Positions 56,136 to 64,000 of a stretch of DNA of 64,000 bases are shown one piece after another (the stretch's first letter is position 1; every line of letters starts with the position of its first letter). The translations under genes and the position numbers were made by a program. This DNA comes from Rhodoblastus acidophilus (GTDB lineage: Bacteria > Pseudomonadota > Alphaproteobacteria > Rhizobiales > Beijerinckiaceae): the NCBI RefSeq assembly GCF_900187365.1, contig NZ_FYDG01000003.1, positions 62,001 through 126,000 on the forward strand, read 5' to 3'. Under the pieces are notes generated by a model that saw nothing but the letters and a program-made list of their open reading frames with translations, was not told the DNA's origin and ran no database searches.

Positions 56136-57350
56136 ATGAGCGATTTCTATCGCGTGCGGCGATTGCCGCCCTATGTGTTCGAACAGGTCAATCGTCTCAA
56201 GGCCAAGGCCCGCGCCGCCGGCGCCGACATCATCGACCTCGGCATGGGCAATCCGGACCTGCCCGCCCCCAAGCATGTGGTGGACAAGCTGGTGGAGACG
56301 GCGGGCAAGCCGCGCACCGACCGTTATTCCGCCTCCAAGGGCATCGCGGGCCTGCGCCGCGCCCAGGCGGGCTATTACGAGCGCCGCTTCGGCGTCAAGC
56401 TCGACCCCGATACGGAAGTTGTCGCCACGCTCGGCTCCAAGGAAGGTTTCGCCAATATGGCGCAGGCGATCACCGCGCCTGGCGACGTGGTGCTGGTGCC
56501 GAACCCGTCCTATCCGATTCACGCCTTCGGCTTCCTGATGGCGGGCGGCGTGATCCGCTCGGTGCCGATCGAGCCGAATGAGGAATTCTTCCGCGCCGCC
56601 GAGCGCGCCATCATGCATTCCATTCCCAAGCCGATCGCCGTGGTGGTGTGCTATCCGTCCAACCCGACGGCCACGGTGGCCTCGCTCGACTTCTATCGCG
56701 ATCTCGTCACGTTTGCGAAAAAGCACGATGTTTACGTGCTGTCGGACATCGCCTACGCCGAGGTCTATTTCGACGACAATCCGCCGCCCTCCATGCTGCA
56801 AATCCCCGGCGCCAAGGACGTGTGCGTCGAATTTTCCTCGCTGTCGAAAACCTTCTCGATGGCCGGTTGGCGCATGGGCTTCGCCGTGGGCAACCAGCGC
56901 CTGCTCGCCGCGCTCGGCCGCGTGAAAAGCTATCTCGATTACGGCGCCTACACCCCGATCCAGGTGGCGGCGGCGGCCGCGCTCAACGGCCCGGACGATT
57001 GCATCCGCGAAATGCGCGCGGTCTACAAGAAGCGCCGCGACGTGATGGTGGAGAGCTTCGCCCAGGCCGGCTGGAAGATTCCCTCGCCGGCGGCCTCGAT
57101 GTTCGCCTGGGTGCCGGTGCCGGAGAAATATCGCGCGCTCGGCAGTCTGGAATTTTCCAAGCTGCTGATTGAAAAGGCCGATGTGGCCGTGGCGCCGGGC
57201 GTGGGCTTCGGCGAGCATGGCGACGGATATGTCCGTCTCGCCCTGGTCGAGAACGAGCAGCGCATCCGTCAGGCGGCGCGCGGCATTCGCCGCTTCTTCG
57301 AGGGCGACGACACGCTGCACAATGTGATTCCGGCCCAAGCGCAGGCTTGA
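56136..57350 (+). CDS. AlaC/LL-diaminopimelate-type aminotransferase (class I/II)
   Basis: 404 residues, fold-type I PLP enzyme. PLP lysine K238 lies in SSLSKTFSMAGWRMGF. Other features are LGMGNPDLPAP near 35-45 and CYPSNPTATV near 172-181. The sequence closely follows the AlaC (glutamate-pyruvate) group, which also includes enzymes annotated as LL-diaminopimelate aminotransferase, so the in vivo substrate is open. The ATG at 56136 fits; the frame extends to 56052. A hairpin repeat follows the stop. Confidence 0.88.
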   Translation: MSDFYRVRRLPPYVFEQVNRLKAKARAAGADIIDLGMGNPDLPAPKHVVDKLVETAGKPRTDRYSASKGIAGLRRAQAGYYERRFGVKLDPDTEVVATLGSKEGFANMAQAITAPGDVVLVPNPSYPIHAFGFLMAGGVIRSVPIEPNEEFFRAAERAIMHSIPKPIAVVVCYPSNPTATVASLDFYRDLVTFAKKHDVYVLSDIAYAEVYFDDNPPPSMLQIPGAKDVCVEFSSLSKTFSMAGWRMGFAVGNQRLLAALGRVKSYLDYGAYTPIQVAAAAALNGPDDCIREMRAVYKKRRDVMVESFAQAGWKIPSPAASMFAWVPVPEKYRALGSLEFSKLLIEKADVAVAPGVGFGEHGDGYVRLALVENEQRIRQAARGIRRFFEGDDTLHNVIPAQAQA

Positions 57351-57361
57351 ACCGACAGAGT

Positions 57362-57384
57362 CCCTCTCCCTGACCGGGAGAGGG
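57362..57384. repeat. Hairpin repeat after the aminotransferase gene
   Basis: CCCTCTCCC and GGGAGAGGG around TGACC, a perfect 9-base stem. It lies 11 bases after the stop codon and belongs to the dispersed family described at 23535 and 60375. No T-run follows. Confidence 0.7.
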
Positions 57385-57445
57385 GCCAGCCTCGCGCAAG
57401 CGAATTCGGAGAAACTGCGGCAAATCCATAGGGATAAGACCGCAT

Positions 57446-59140
57446 ATGGCCAGCTCGCCTCTCCGCTTTTCGCTTTCGATCACGCAAATGGTGCTGGCTC
57501 TGGCGCTGGCGGCCCTGTCCACCATGGCGCTGGGCACGGGCATCGCCTTTGTCAGCTTTTACAATGAGACGCTTGAGCATCGTCGCGCGGAATTGCGGGC
57601 CGAAGTCGACATGGCCACGCAAATCCTCAAGCTGACGGTGCGGGAGGCCGGCGGCGATCGCGAGGCGGCGATCCGCGCCGGCATCGAACGGCTGCGTCCG
57701 CTCCGCTTCGGCCAGTCCGGCTATATTTTCGCCATCGCTTCCGACGGCGTCTCGTTGCTGTCGCCGCTCTCGCCGCAGGTCGAGGGCAAGGATCTGCTCA
57801 ACATCACCGACAAGAACGGCGGCCATCCGTTCAAAACCCTGACCGAACTCGCCCGCACCCAGGGCGGCGGCTTCACCACCTATAGTTGGCTCAAGCCGGG
57901 GCAGTCGGTCCCTTCGGAGAAGCTGGCCTACGTCCAGCCCATCCCCGAACTCGGCCTGATGCTCGGCAGCGGCGTCTATCTCGACGACAATTTCGCGCAG
58001 GTCGCCAATCTGGCCACGCGGGTCGCTTTTTACGTGACGCCCCTCGTCGTGCTGTTCATCGCGCTCGCCTATGGCGTCGGCCGCTTCATCGCCGGCCGGA
58101 TGACCGGCCTGACCGGCGCGCTGCGGCAGATGGCGCAAGGGCAATATGACGCGGCGCTGCCCGGCCTGCAGAATTCGGACGAATTGGGCGCCATGGCGCG
58201 CGAAGTCGCGGCGTTCAGGCAAAGTCTCGAGGCCAGCAACCGGGCCGCCAGCGCGCAACGCGCCGAAGCCCGCCACGAGGCGGAGCAAGCGCGCGCCCAC
58301 GATATGCACGCGCTGGCCGAACGGTTCGAGGCTGCGGTCGGCGGCGTGGTCGGGGCGGTGGCGGGCGCCGCGCATCGGCTGGAGACGGCGGCCCGGTCGC
58401 TGGCCCAGGAGTCCGGCTACACCGGCCAGCAGGCGGAGGTCGGCGCGCGCGCGGCGGAAACGGCCGCGGCCAATATCCGCTCGGTGGCCGCCGCCGCCGA
58501 GCAGCTCGCACATTCGGTGGAGGAAATCGGCGGTCAGGCCACACGGTCGCAAGGCGTGTCCTCCAACGCCGAGTTGGAAGCCGACAAGACGCAGGGCCGC
58601 ATGGGGGAATTGGGCGGCGCCATCCAACGTATCGGCGGCATTGTCGAGCTGATCACCAGCATCGCCCAGCAGACCAACATGCTGGCGCTCAACGCCACGA
58701 TCGAGGCCGCGCGTGCGGGCGAAATGGGCCGGGGCTTTGCGGTGGTGGCGCAGGAGGTCAAGTCGCTGGCCGAACAGACCACCCGCGCCACGGCTGAAAT
58801 CGCCGACCAGATCGGCAATGTCCAGCGCGCCTCGGACGGGGCCGCCGGCTGCATCGGCGCGATGACCGAAGCGACGCATGAGGTCAATTCCATCGCCTCG
58901 GCCATCGCCGCCTCCGTCACATCGCAGGGCGAAGCGACACGCGAAATCGCGCAGAACGTCCATGAGTCCGCGGCCCGCACCGCGGAATTGACCAAGGTGA
59001 TGGACGAGGTGCGCAACGCCTCGCGGCAATCGGGCCAGTCTGCCAATCAGGTGCTGGAGTCGGTGATGGATCTGTCGCGCCAGACCCAGAAACTGCGCGA
59101 GGAATGCAACGCTTTCCTGGCTCAGGTGAAGACCGCCTGA
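57446..59140 (+). CDS. Methyl-accepting chemotaxis protein with periplasmic Cache domain
   Basis: 564 residues. TM1 about 12-36, a single-Cache-type periplasmic domain (about 40-190, with [14 protein letters not shown] and [11 protein letters not shown]), TM2 about 191-215, HAMP, and a signalling domain with the hairpin tip [20 protein letters not shown] near 411-430. A membrane receptor for a small organic ligand; none can be named. No CheW-binding or che genes are adjacent, so it is an orphan receptor. Confidence 0.93.
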   Translation: MASSPLRFSLSITQMVLALALAALSTMALGTGIAFVSFYNETLEHRRAELRAEVDMATQILKLTVREAGGDREAAIRAGIERLRPLRFGQSGYIFAIASDGVSLLSPLSPQVEGKDLLNITDKNGGHPFKTLTELARTQGGGFTTYSWLKPGQSVPSEKLAYVQPIPELGLMLGSGVYLDDNFAQVANLATRVAFYVTPLVVLFIALAYGVGRFIAGRMTGLTGALRQMAQGQYDAALPGLQNSDELGAMAREVAAFRQSLEASNRAASAQRAEARHEAEQARAHDMHALAERFEAAVGGVVGAVAGAAHRLETAARSLAQESGYTGQQAEVGARAAETAAANIRSVAAAAEQLAHSVEEIGGQATRSQGVSSNAELEADKTQGRMGELGGAIQRIGGIVELITSIAQQTNMLALNATIEAARAGEMGRGFAVVAQEVKSLAEQTTRATAEIADQIGNVQRASDGAAGCIGAMTEATHEVNSIASAIAASVTSQGEATREIAQNVHESAARTAELTKVMDEVRNASRQSGQSANQVLESVMDLSRQTQKLREECNAFLAQVKTA

Positions 59141-59198
59141 CGCCTCTTGCGCCCGGCGCGGACGTCGTGAGAGCATGGCTCCATCCGGGAGCCGAACC

Positions 59199-60005
59199 AT
59201 GCCTCTTTCCGCCGTTCGCGGCCTGCTGCTCGATCTCGACGGCGTGGTTTACGTCGGCGGCGAACCGCTGTCCGGCGCGCTGGAGGCCATCGCGCGGCTG
59301 CGCGCGGCGGGCGTGCCGCTGCGTTTTGTCACCAACACCACGACCAAACCGCGCCGCCGGCTGATCGCCGACCTCGCCGCGCTCGGCCTCGCGCTCGATC
59401 CGGCCGATCTGTTCACCCCGGCGATCCTCGCCCGCGACGCGCTGATCGCGGCGGGCCGCAAGCCGTTCCTGCTGATTCACCCCGATCTGCAAGAGGATTT
59501 CGCCGGTCTCGAACCCGGCGAGGAGGCGGTGGTGATCGGCGACGCCCGCGAGGCGTTTTCCTACGCCAACCTCAACGCGGCGTTCCGCCTGATCCACGCC
59601 GGCGCGGATTTCCTCGCGCTGGCGCGCAACCGCAATTTTCTTGACCGCGACCAGGCCCTGAGCCTCGATGTGGGCGGCTTCGTCGCCGCGCTGGAATATG
59701 CCTCGGACCGGACCGCGCATGTGTTCGGCAAGCCGTCGGGCGATTTCTTCCTCGGCGCGGTGCGCGCGATGGGGCTGAATCCGGCCGAGTCGGCGATGAT
59801 CGGGGACGACGCCGAAGCCGACGTCGGCGGGGCCATGACGGCGGGATTGTCGGGCGTTCTGGTCCGCACCGGAAAATATCGCGCCGAACACGAAAACCGC
59901 CTCGCCGCGCCGCCGACGCTGATCGCCGACGATCTGGCGCAGGCGGTGGATCTGCTGCTGGCTCAGACCTCGGAAAGCCGTCCGTCCGGCAAAACCGCGC
60001 GATAA
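59199..60005 (+). CDS. HAD-IIA family phosphatase (LHPP-like)
   Basis: 268 residues. The HAD nucleophile motif LLLDLDGVVYVGG lies at about 9-21, TNTTTKPRRRL (motif II) near 46-56 and the Mg-binding motif MIGDDAEADVGGAM near 200-213, with the HAD-IIA cap between. Relatives hydrolyse phosphohistidine/phospholysine or pyrophosphate (LHPP) or small sugar phosphates. GGGAG precedes the ATG. Its last 43 bases overlap the convergent hisI gene. Confidence 0.87.
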   Translation: MPLSAVRGLLLDLDGVVYVGGEPLSGALEAIARLRAAGVPLRFVTNTTTKPRRRLIADLAALGLALDPADLFTPAILARDALIAAGRKPFLLIHPDLQEDFAGLEPGEEAVVIGDAREAFSYANLNAAFRLIHAGADFLALARNRNFLDRDQALSLDVGGFVAALEYASDRTAHVFGKPSGDFFLGAVRAMGLNPAESAMIGDDAEADVGGAMTAGLSGVLVRTGKYRAEHENRLAAPPTLIADDLAQAVDLLLAQTSESRPSGKTAR

Positions 60006-60355
60006 AAGCACGATTTGCGGCCGGTGTGGCAGGCCTTGCCGTCGCCGCCGGCTTTGACGCGCAACAGCAACGCGTCCTGGTCGCAATCGACGCGCATGTC
60101 CACCAGCTCCTGCACCTGACCGGAGGTGTCGCCCTTGCGCCACAGCGCGTTGCGCGAGCGCGACCAGTAATGCACGACGCCCGTCTCCAGCGTCTTCTCC
60201 AGCGCCAGCGCGTTCATATAGGCCAGCATCAGGATCTCGCCGGTCGCCGCCTCCTGCGTGACGCAGGTGATCAAGCCGTTGGCGTCGAATTTCGGCGTGA
60301 AGGCGGCGCCTTCTTCGAGATCATGCTTGTCGGCGGAAGGGGGGGCGAAAGGCAT
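59963..60355 (-). CDS. hisI: Phosphoribosyl-AMP cyclohydrolase
   Basis: 130 residues, single-domain HisI without a HisE fusion. Third step of histidine synthesis. Metal-binding residues lie in the VDMRVDCDQDALLLRV segment (about 87-102) and CHTGRKSCFYR (about 109-119), and the core includes MLAYMNALALEKTLETG near 43-59. Downstream of folE, a linkage common in Hyphomicrobiales. The C-terminal codons overlap the HAD gene on the other strand. Confidence 0.97.
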   Translation of the reverse strand: MPFAPPSADKHDLEEGAAFTPKFDANGLITCVTQEAATGEILMLAYMNALALEKTLETGVVHYWSRSRNALWRKGDTSGQVQELVDMRVDCDQDALLLRVKAGGDGKACHTGRKSCFYRAVLPDGRLSEV

Positions 60356-60374
60356 AGGAAGCGCTCGATTGGCT

Positions 60375-60400
60375 CCCTCTCCCCGTTGACGGGGAGAGGG
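60375..60400. repeat. REP-like hairpin, copy 1 of an inverted pair
   Basis: CCCTCTCCCCGT and its perfect complement around TG. With the following TGAGGGGC (60401-60408), 18 bases from 60391 recur in inverted orientation at 60484-60501. It lies between hisI and folE. Confidence 0.75.
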
Positions 60401-60491
60401 TGAGGGGCAGGGTCGTTAGCCTCGGCGTCCTCAGGAAAGCATTTTGGCGAAACAGGCCGGACGACATTGAAGCCAATGCCCCAGCCCCTCA

Positions 60492-60517
60492 CCCTCTCCC
60501 CGCAAGCGGGGCGAGGG
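60492..60517. repeat. REP-like hairpin, copy 2 of an inverted pair
   Basis: CCCTCTCCCCGC and GCGGGGCGAGGG around AA, a 12-base stem with one mismatch. The preceding GCCCCTCA completes an 18-base inverted copy of 60391-60408. It lies 10 bases beyond the folE stop. Confidence 0.7.
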
Positions 60518-60527
60518 GAAAGGTTCG

Positions 60528-61160
60528 TCACCGCCTCCGCACCAGACTCAAAAACCGCGCCTGCTCGGCGGGATCGGTCTTGAACGGGCCGGAGAACTGC
60601 ATGGTCACGGTGGTCGCGCCCGGCTTGCGCACGCCGCGCATCGACATGCACATATGCTCGGCCTCGATCATCACCGCCGCGCCGCGCGAATTGAGCCGGG
60701 CGTCGAGCGCGGCCAGAATCTGCGCGGTCATGGTTTCCTGGGTTTGCAGCCGCCGCGCGTAAATATCGACGAGCCGCCCGAATTTCGACAGGCCGAACAC
60801 GCCGCCGGCAGGATAATAGGCGATATGGGCGTGGCCGAAGAACGGAGCCATATGGTGTTCGCAGTGCGAATAGAACGGGATGTCCTTCACCAGCACCATT
60901 TCGCCGTAGCCGCCGACATCCTCGAACACGGTGTCGAGCACGTCGGACGGGTCCTGCGCGTAGCCGGCGAACACTTCCAGATAGGCCTTGGCGACGCGCG
61001 CAGGCGTCTCGCGCAGGCCCTCGCGGCTTGGGTCGTCCCCGGCCCAGGCCAGAAGCGTCGCAACGGCGGCCTCGGCCTCCTCGCGGGTCGGCTTGCGCCC
61101 GATCGCATTTTTCTTGGCGCGCTCGCGATGCGGGCGGGCAGACTTGACCATGTCGTCCAA
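60528..61160 (-). CDS. folE: GTP cyclohydrolase I
   Basis: 210 residues from a TTG at 61160 that has GGAG seven bases upstream; an ATG three codons later lacks a ribosome site. First step of folate synthesis from GTP. Zinc-binding and catalytic residues lie in [19 protein letters not shown] (about 97-115) and the zinc cysteine in [14 protein letters not shown]. Upstream of hisI on the same strand, with the repeat pair between. Confidence 0.96.
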   Translation of the reverse strand: MDDMVKSARPHRERAKKNAIGRKPTREEAEAAVATLLAWAGDDPSREGLRETPARVAKAYLEVFAGYAQDPSDVLDTVFEDVGGYGEMVLVKDIPFYSHCEHHMAPFFGHAHIAYYPAGGVFGLSKFGRLVDIYARRLQTQETMTAQILAALDARLNSRGAAVMIEAEHMCMSMRGVRKPGATTVTMQFSGPFKTDPAEQARFLSLVRRR

Positions 61161-61251
61161 GGATCGTCTCCGTCAGGCGGAACCTACGATTCAGATATAG
61201 GCTATGGCGCGGCGATTGCCAGCTTACGCAAGCATTTTACGCCACCTAAAG

Positions 61252-63063
61252 CTAAACAGAGTGTGTCGCGGCCTTCAGCCAGCCGCGCTCTTGCGCGGAA
61301 AGCCGCGGCGACAGGGTTTTTCGCACCCGGGCGTGAAAAGCGTTGAGCCAGGCTTTTTCCTCCGCGTCGAGCATCTTGACGTCCACCGGCCGCAGGTCGA
61401 TCGGCGCCAGCGTCAGGGTCTCGAAGCCGAGCATGTCGCGCTCGCCGCCGGCGATCTTGCGCGGCTCCACCGCCACCAGATTCTCGATGCGGATGCCGAA
61501 CGCGCCCTCGCGGTAAAAACCCGGCTCGTTGGACAGGATCATGCCCGGCTCCAGCGCCACATTGCCCATTTTGGAGATGCGCGCGGGCCCCTCATGCACG
61601 GACAGATAGGAGCCGACTCCATGGCCGACGCCATGATCGAAATCGAGCCCCGCCCGCCACAGCGGCAGCCGCGCCAGCGCGTCGAGCTGCGCGCCTACGG
61701 TTCCGTGCGGGAACACGGCGCGGGCGATGGCGATATGCCCCTTCAGCACCCGCGTATAGGCGTCGACAAAGGCTTTGGACGGGGCGCCCACCGTCACCGT
61801 GCGGGTGACGTCGGTGGTGCCGTCGAGATATTGCGCCCCGGAATCCACGAGATAGACGCCCTTGCCGATCCGCGCGTCGGATTTTTCGGTGACGCGATAA
61901 TGCGGCAGCGCGGCATGGGGGCCGAAGGCGGAAATGGTGGGGAATGACAGATCCTTCAGCGCCCCGGTCTCCCGGCGGAAGTTTTCCAGCGCCAGCGCGG
62001 CGGAGATTTCGGTCAGCTTGCCCTTGGGCGCCTCGGCGTCGAACCAGCACAGGAATTTGGTCAGCGCCACGCCGTCGCGCAAATGCGCGGCGCGGGCGCC
62101 GTCGAGTTCGGCCGCATTCTTCTGCGCCTTCATCGCCGCGATCGGGCTGGGCGCCAGCTCGACCTCCGCGCCGGCCGCGCGCGCGATTTGGGTCAGCGCC
62201 GCCGCCGCCGTGCCGGAATCGAACTGGATTTTGCGTTTTTTTCCGCCCAGCTCGGCCAAAGCCTGCGGCAGATCCTCGGGCGCCGCCAGATCGGCCAGGG
62301 CGCCCAGCGTCGCGCCCGCCCGCGCGTTGAGCTTGTCGGCGGCGAGGAACAGCTTCGGCTTGCCGGTTTGGAACACCAGCGCGAAGCCGAGCGCGATCGG
62401 CGTATGGCCGAGATCGGCGCCGCGCAGGTTGAAGGCCCAGGCCAGATCATGCGGATCGCTGATGAGAAAGGCGTCGGCGGAAAACGCCTCGCGGATGCGG
62501 GCGAGCTTCTTGTCGGCCTTCTCGCCGGCGTTTTTCAGCGGATGCAGCGCCACGGCGCCGCAGGGCGGGGCGGGGCGGTCGCGCCACAGCGCGTCGATGG
62601 GATTGGCCTCGACGGCGACGAGCTCCGCGCCGGCGCGCTGGGCCGCCGCCTCGTAGCGCGCCGCCTGAGCCGGCGTGTGCAGCCAGGGATCGTAGCCGAT
62701 CCGCGCCTTCTTTTTGGCGTTCTGCGCCAGCCATTCCGCCGGCGGGGTCCGGTCGAGAGGAACCACGGCGAACGCCTCTGCGTCCACCTGTTCGCGCGCC
62801 TGAATCGTGTAGCGTCCGTCCACGAACAAAGCCGCCTTGTCGCGCAGCGCGATGGCGAAGCCGGCGCTGCCGGTAAACCCGGTCAGCCAGGCCAGCCGCT
62901 CCTCGCAGGGGGCGACATATTCGTTCTGGTGCGCGTCGGCGCGCGGAACGAGAAAGCCGTCGAGTTTTTGCGCCCGCAGCTTGCCGCGCAAAGCCTTCAG
63001 CCGGGGCGCGCCGAGCGAGGGGTCGGCGGTTTCGCTGAAGTCCTGATAAAGAGAGTCGAACAT
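61252..63063 (-). CDS. Xaa-Pro aminopeptidase (aminopeptidase P, M24 family)
   Basis: 603 residues, the long three-domain form similar to eukaryotic APP1. Two creatinase-like N-terminal domains (about 1-300) precede the pita-bread catalytic domain. Metal-binding residues are in YLVDSGAQYLDGTTDVTRT near 427-445, HGVGHGVGSYLSVHEGP near 509-525 and the two later glutamates (SNEPGFYREG and FGIRIENLV). It removes N-terminal residues before proline in the cytoplasm. The ATG at 63063 starts the conserved N-domain; the frame extends to 63177. Confidence 0.93.
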   Translation of the reverse strand: MFDSLYQDFSETADPSLGAPRLKALRGKLRAQKLDGFLVPRADAHQNEYVAPCEERLAWLTGFTGSAGFAIALRDKAALFVDGRYTIQAREQVDAEAFAVVPLDRTPPAEWLAQNAKKKARIGYDPWLHTPAQAARYEAAAQRAGAELVAVEANPIDALWRDRPAPPCGAVALHPLKNAGEKADKKLARIREAFSADAFLISDPHDLAWAFNLRGADLGHTPIALGFALVFQTGKPKLFLAADKLNARAGATLGALADLAAPEDLPQALAELGGKKRKIQFDSGTAAAALTQIARAAGAEVELAPSPIAAMKAQKNAAELDGARAAHLRDGVALTKFLCWFDAEAPKGKLTEISAALALENFRRETGALKDLSFPTISAFGPHAALPHYRVTEKSDARIGKGVYLVDSGAQYLDGTTDVTRTVTVGAPSKAFVDAYTRVLKGHIAIARAVFPHGTVGAQLDALARLPLWRAGLDFDHGVGHGVGSYLSVHEGPARISKMGNVALEPGMILSNEPGFYREGAFGIRIENLVAVEPRKIAGGERDMLGFETLTLAPIDLRPVDVKMLDAEEKAWLNAFHARVRKTLSPRLSAQERGWLKAATHSV

Positions 63064-63166
63064 TTCGACAGTTAATCTCTTTTGCCGGCGCAAAGGAAGG
63101 GCGCCCGGCTGCGCAACGCCGTAAAAACCGCTAGAGATAGCCGATTCGCACCGTCTGGGGCCGCCG

Positions 63167-63997
63167 ATGAACCGCAATTACTTCCATCTTCACCTTGTGT
63201 CCGATTCCACCGGCGAAACGCTGATCGCCGTCAGCCGCGCGGTGGCGGCGCAATATCAGGGCACGGTGTCGATCGAGCATGTCTATCCGCTGGTGCGCAA
63301 CGCCGAGCAATTGGGGCGCGTCATCAACGAGATTCAGTCGGCGCCGGGCATCGTGCTCTATACGCTGGTCGATCAGGAGCTCAGCGACGAATTGCAGGCC
63401 TCCTGCGCGGAATTCGGCGCGGTGACGCTGTCGGTGCTCGAACCGATCGTCGAGCTGTTCCATTCCTATCTCGGCCCGGCGCAAAGCCCGCGTCCGGGCG
63501 CGCAGCACATGCTCAATTCGGAATATTTCCGCCGCATCGAGGCGCTGAACTATACGATGGCCCATGACGACGGCCAGGCGGTGGACGATTTCGAGGAGGC
63601 CGACGTGGTGCTGCTGGGCGTCAGCCGCACCTCCAAAACCCCGACCAGCATCTATCTCGCCAATCGCGGCATCAAGACGGCGAATTATCCGCTGGTGCCC
63701 GGCGCGCCGATTCCTCCCGCGCTGTTCTCGCTGCAGCGCCCGCTGGTGGTCGGCTTGTTCGCCTCGCCCGAGCGCATCGTGCAGATTCGCGAGAACCGGC
63801 TGCTGTCGCTCAACGCCAGCGACAACACCAGCTATGTCGACCGCCAGATGGTGTCGGACGAGGTCAACCAGTCCAAGCGCCTGTTCCATGAACGCAAATG
63901 GCCGGTGATCGACGTCACGCGGCGCTCAATCGAAGAAACCGCGGCGGCGATCATGGACCTGCATCGCTCGCATCAGCTCAAGTTCATCGCGGACTGA
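63167..63997 (+). CDS. PEP synthase/pyruvate phosphate dikinase regulatory protein
   Basis: 276 residues, DUF299/PPSR family, bifunctional kinase and pyrophosphorylase. It begins [16 protein letters not shown] and has the P-loop-like [10 protein letters not shown] (151-160) and NYPLVPG near 174-180. It inactivates PPDK or PEP synthase by ADP-dependent phosphorylation and reactivates by phosphorolysis, controlling gluconeogenic flux. In Agrobacterium and relatives this gene is among the first chromosomal genes beside oriC, followed by maf and aroE; what follows here is outside the window. The stop is 3 bases before the end. Confidence 0.95.
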   Translation: MNRNYFHLHLVSDSTGETLIAVSRAVAAQYQGTVSIEHVYPLVRNAEQLGRVINEIQSAPGIVLYTLVDQELSDELQASCAEFGAVTLSVLEPIVELFHSYLGPAQSPRPGAQHMLNSEYFRRIEALNYTMAHDDGQAVDDFEEADVVLLGVSRTSKTPTSIYLANRGIKTANYPLVPGAPIPPALFSLQRPLVVGLFASPERIVQIRENRLLSLNASDNTSYVDRQMVSDEVNQSKRLFHERKWPVIDVTRRSIEETAAAIMDLHRSHQLKFIAD

Positions 63998-64000
63998 GCA

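Overview
The window is GC-rich, gene-dense chromosomal DNA of an alphaproteobacterium, most likely a member of the Hyphomicrobiales (Rhizobiales); a Beijerinckiaceae/Methylocystaceae-type free-living diazotroph is my best guess, but no 16S or other decisive marker lies here. The evidence is the mixture of alphaproteobacterial-type NifA (C-X11-C-X19-C-X4-C), NifB, class I PHA synthase, CrtY/CrtW, nitric oxide reductase, linked folE-hisI, and rplM-rpsI preceded by a PaaI-type thioesterase. There are no transposases, phage genes, tRNAs, rRNAs or CRISPR arrays that I can see; the region looks like stable core chromosome. A near-perfect parS site (6372-6387) suggests that the window lies in the origin-proximal part of the chromosome.

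Layout. 0-6.3 kb: a cobalamin-binding-type radical SAM gene and an RsbQ-like hydrolase, then a TetR repressor divergent from an EmrAB-type efflux pump with two operator-like palindromes between them. 6.3-6.7 kb: a gene-free gap holding the parS-like site and a terminator. 6.7-14 kb: a very large multi-PAS hybrid histidine kinase, an unknown 142-residue protein and a GH15 glucosidase/trehalase. 14-20.7 kb: a tight operon for the pentose phosphate pathway (tkt-tal-gnd-zwf-pgl), divergent from GH15. 20.7-26.3 kb: the nitric oxide reductase operon norEFCBQD on the minus strand, converging on pgl with a 4-base overlap. 26.4-31.9 kb: SixA-like phosphatase, a membrane-anchored sorbosone-dehydrogenase-like protein, two small unknown genes, a globin-coupled chemoreceptor and an RMD1/DUF155 protein. 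32-35.4 kb: an MsbA-like ABC exporter, thioesterase, L13 and S9. 35.6-41.8 kb: a PLP enzyme with a Tat-like leader overlapping a TVP38/DedA-type membrane gene, a tiny candidate membrane ORF, and a solute-binding protein overlapping a GGDEF-EAL protein. 42-45.2 kb: lycopene cyclase, carotene ketolase and an MFS transporter in one minus-strand operon. 45.4-47.5 kb: an ABC-2 exporter. 47.5-51.7 kb: a nif module (Nfu domain, NifA-like activator, NifB, ferredoxin, A-type Fe-S carrier, 82-residue unknown) behind a sigma-54 promoter. 52-64 kb: argC, a His-rich secreted protein, phaC, an AlaC-type aminotransferase, a Cache chemoreceptor, a HAD-IIA phosphatase, hisI, folE, an Xaa-Pro aminopeptidase and the PEP synthase/PPDK regulatory protein.

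How it fits together. The pentose phosphate operon would supply NADPH and reductant, PHA synthase stores carbon, and the nif module builds the NifB-cofactor for nitrogenase whose structural genes lie elsewhere. The nor operon detoxifies or respires NO. Several sensors (multi-PAS kinase, globin-coupled receptor, Cache receptor, GGDEF-EAL protein) point to a motile organism that tracks oxygen and nutrients. The features I find most worth following are a NifA-like activator with no DNA-binding domain, the parS-like site, the overlapping binding-protein/GGDEF-EAL pair, the Tat-leader PLP enzyme, and a family of dispersed hairpin repeats.
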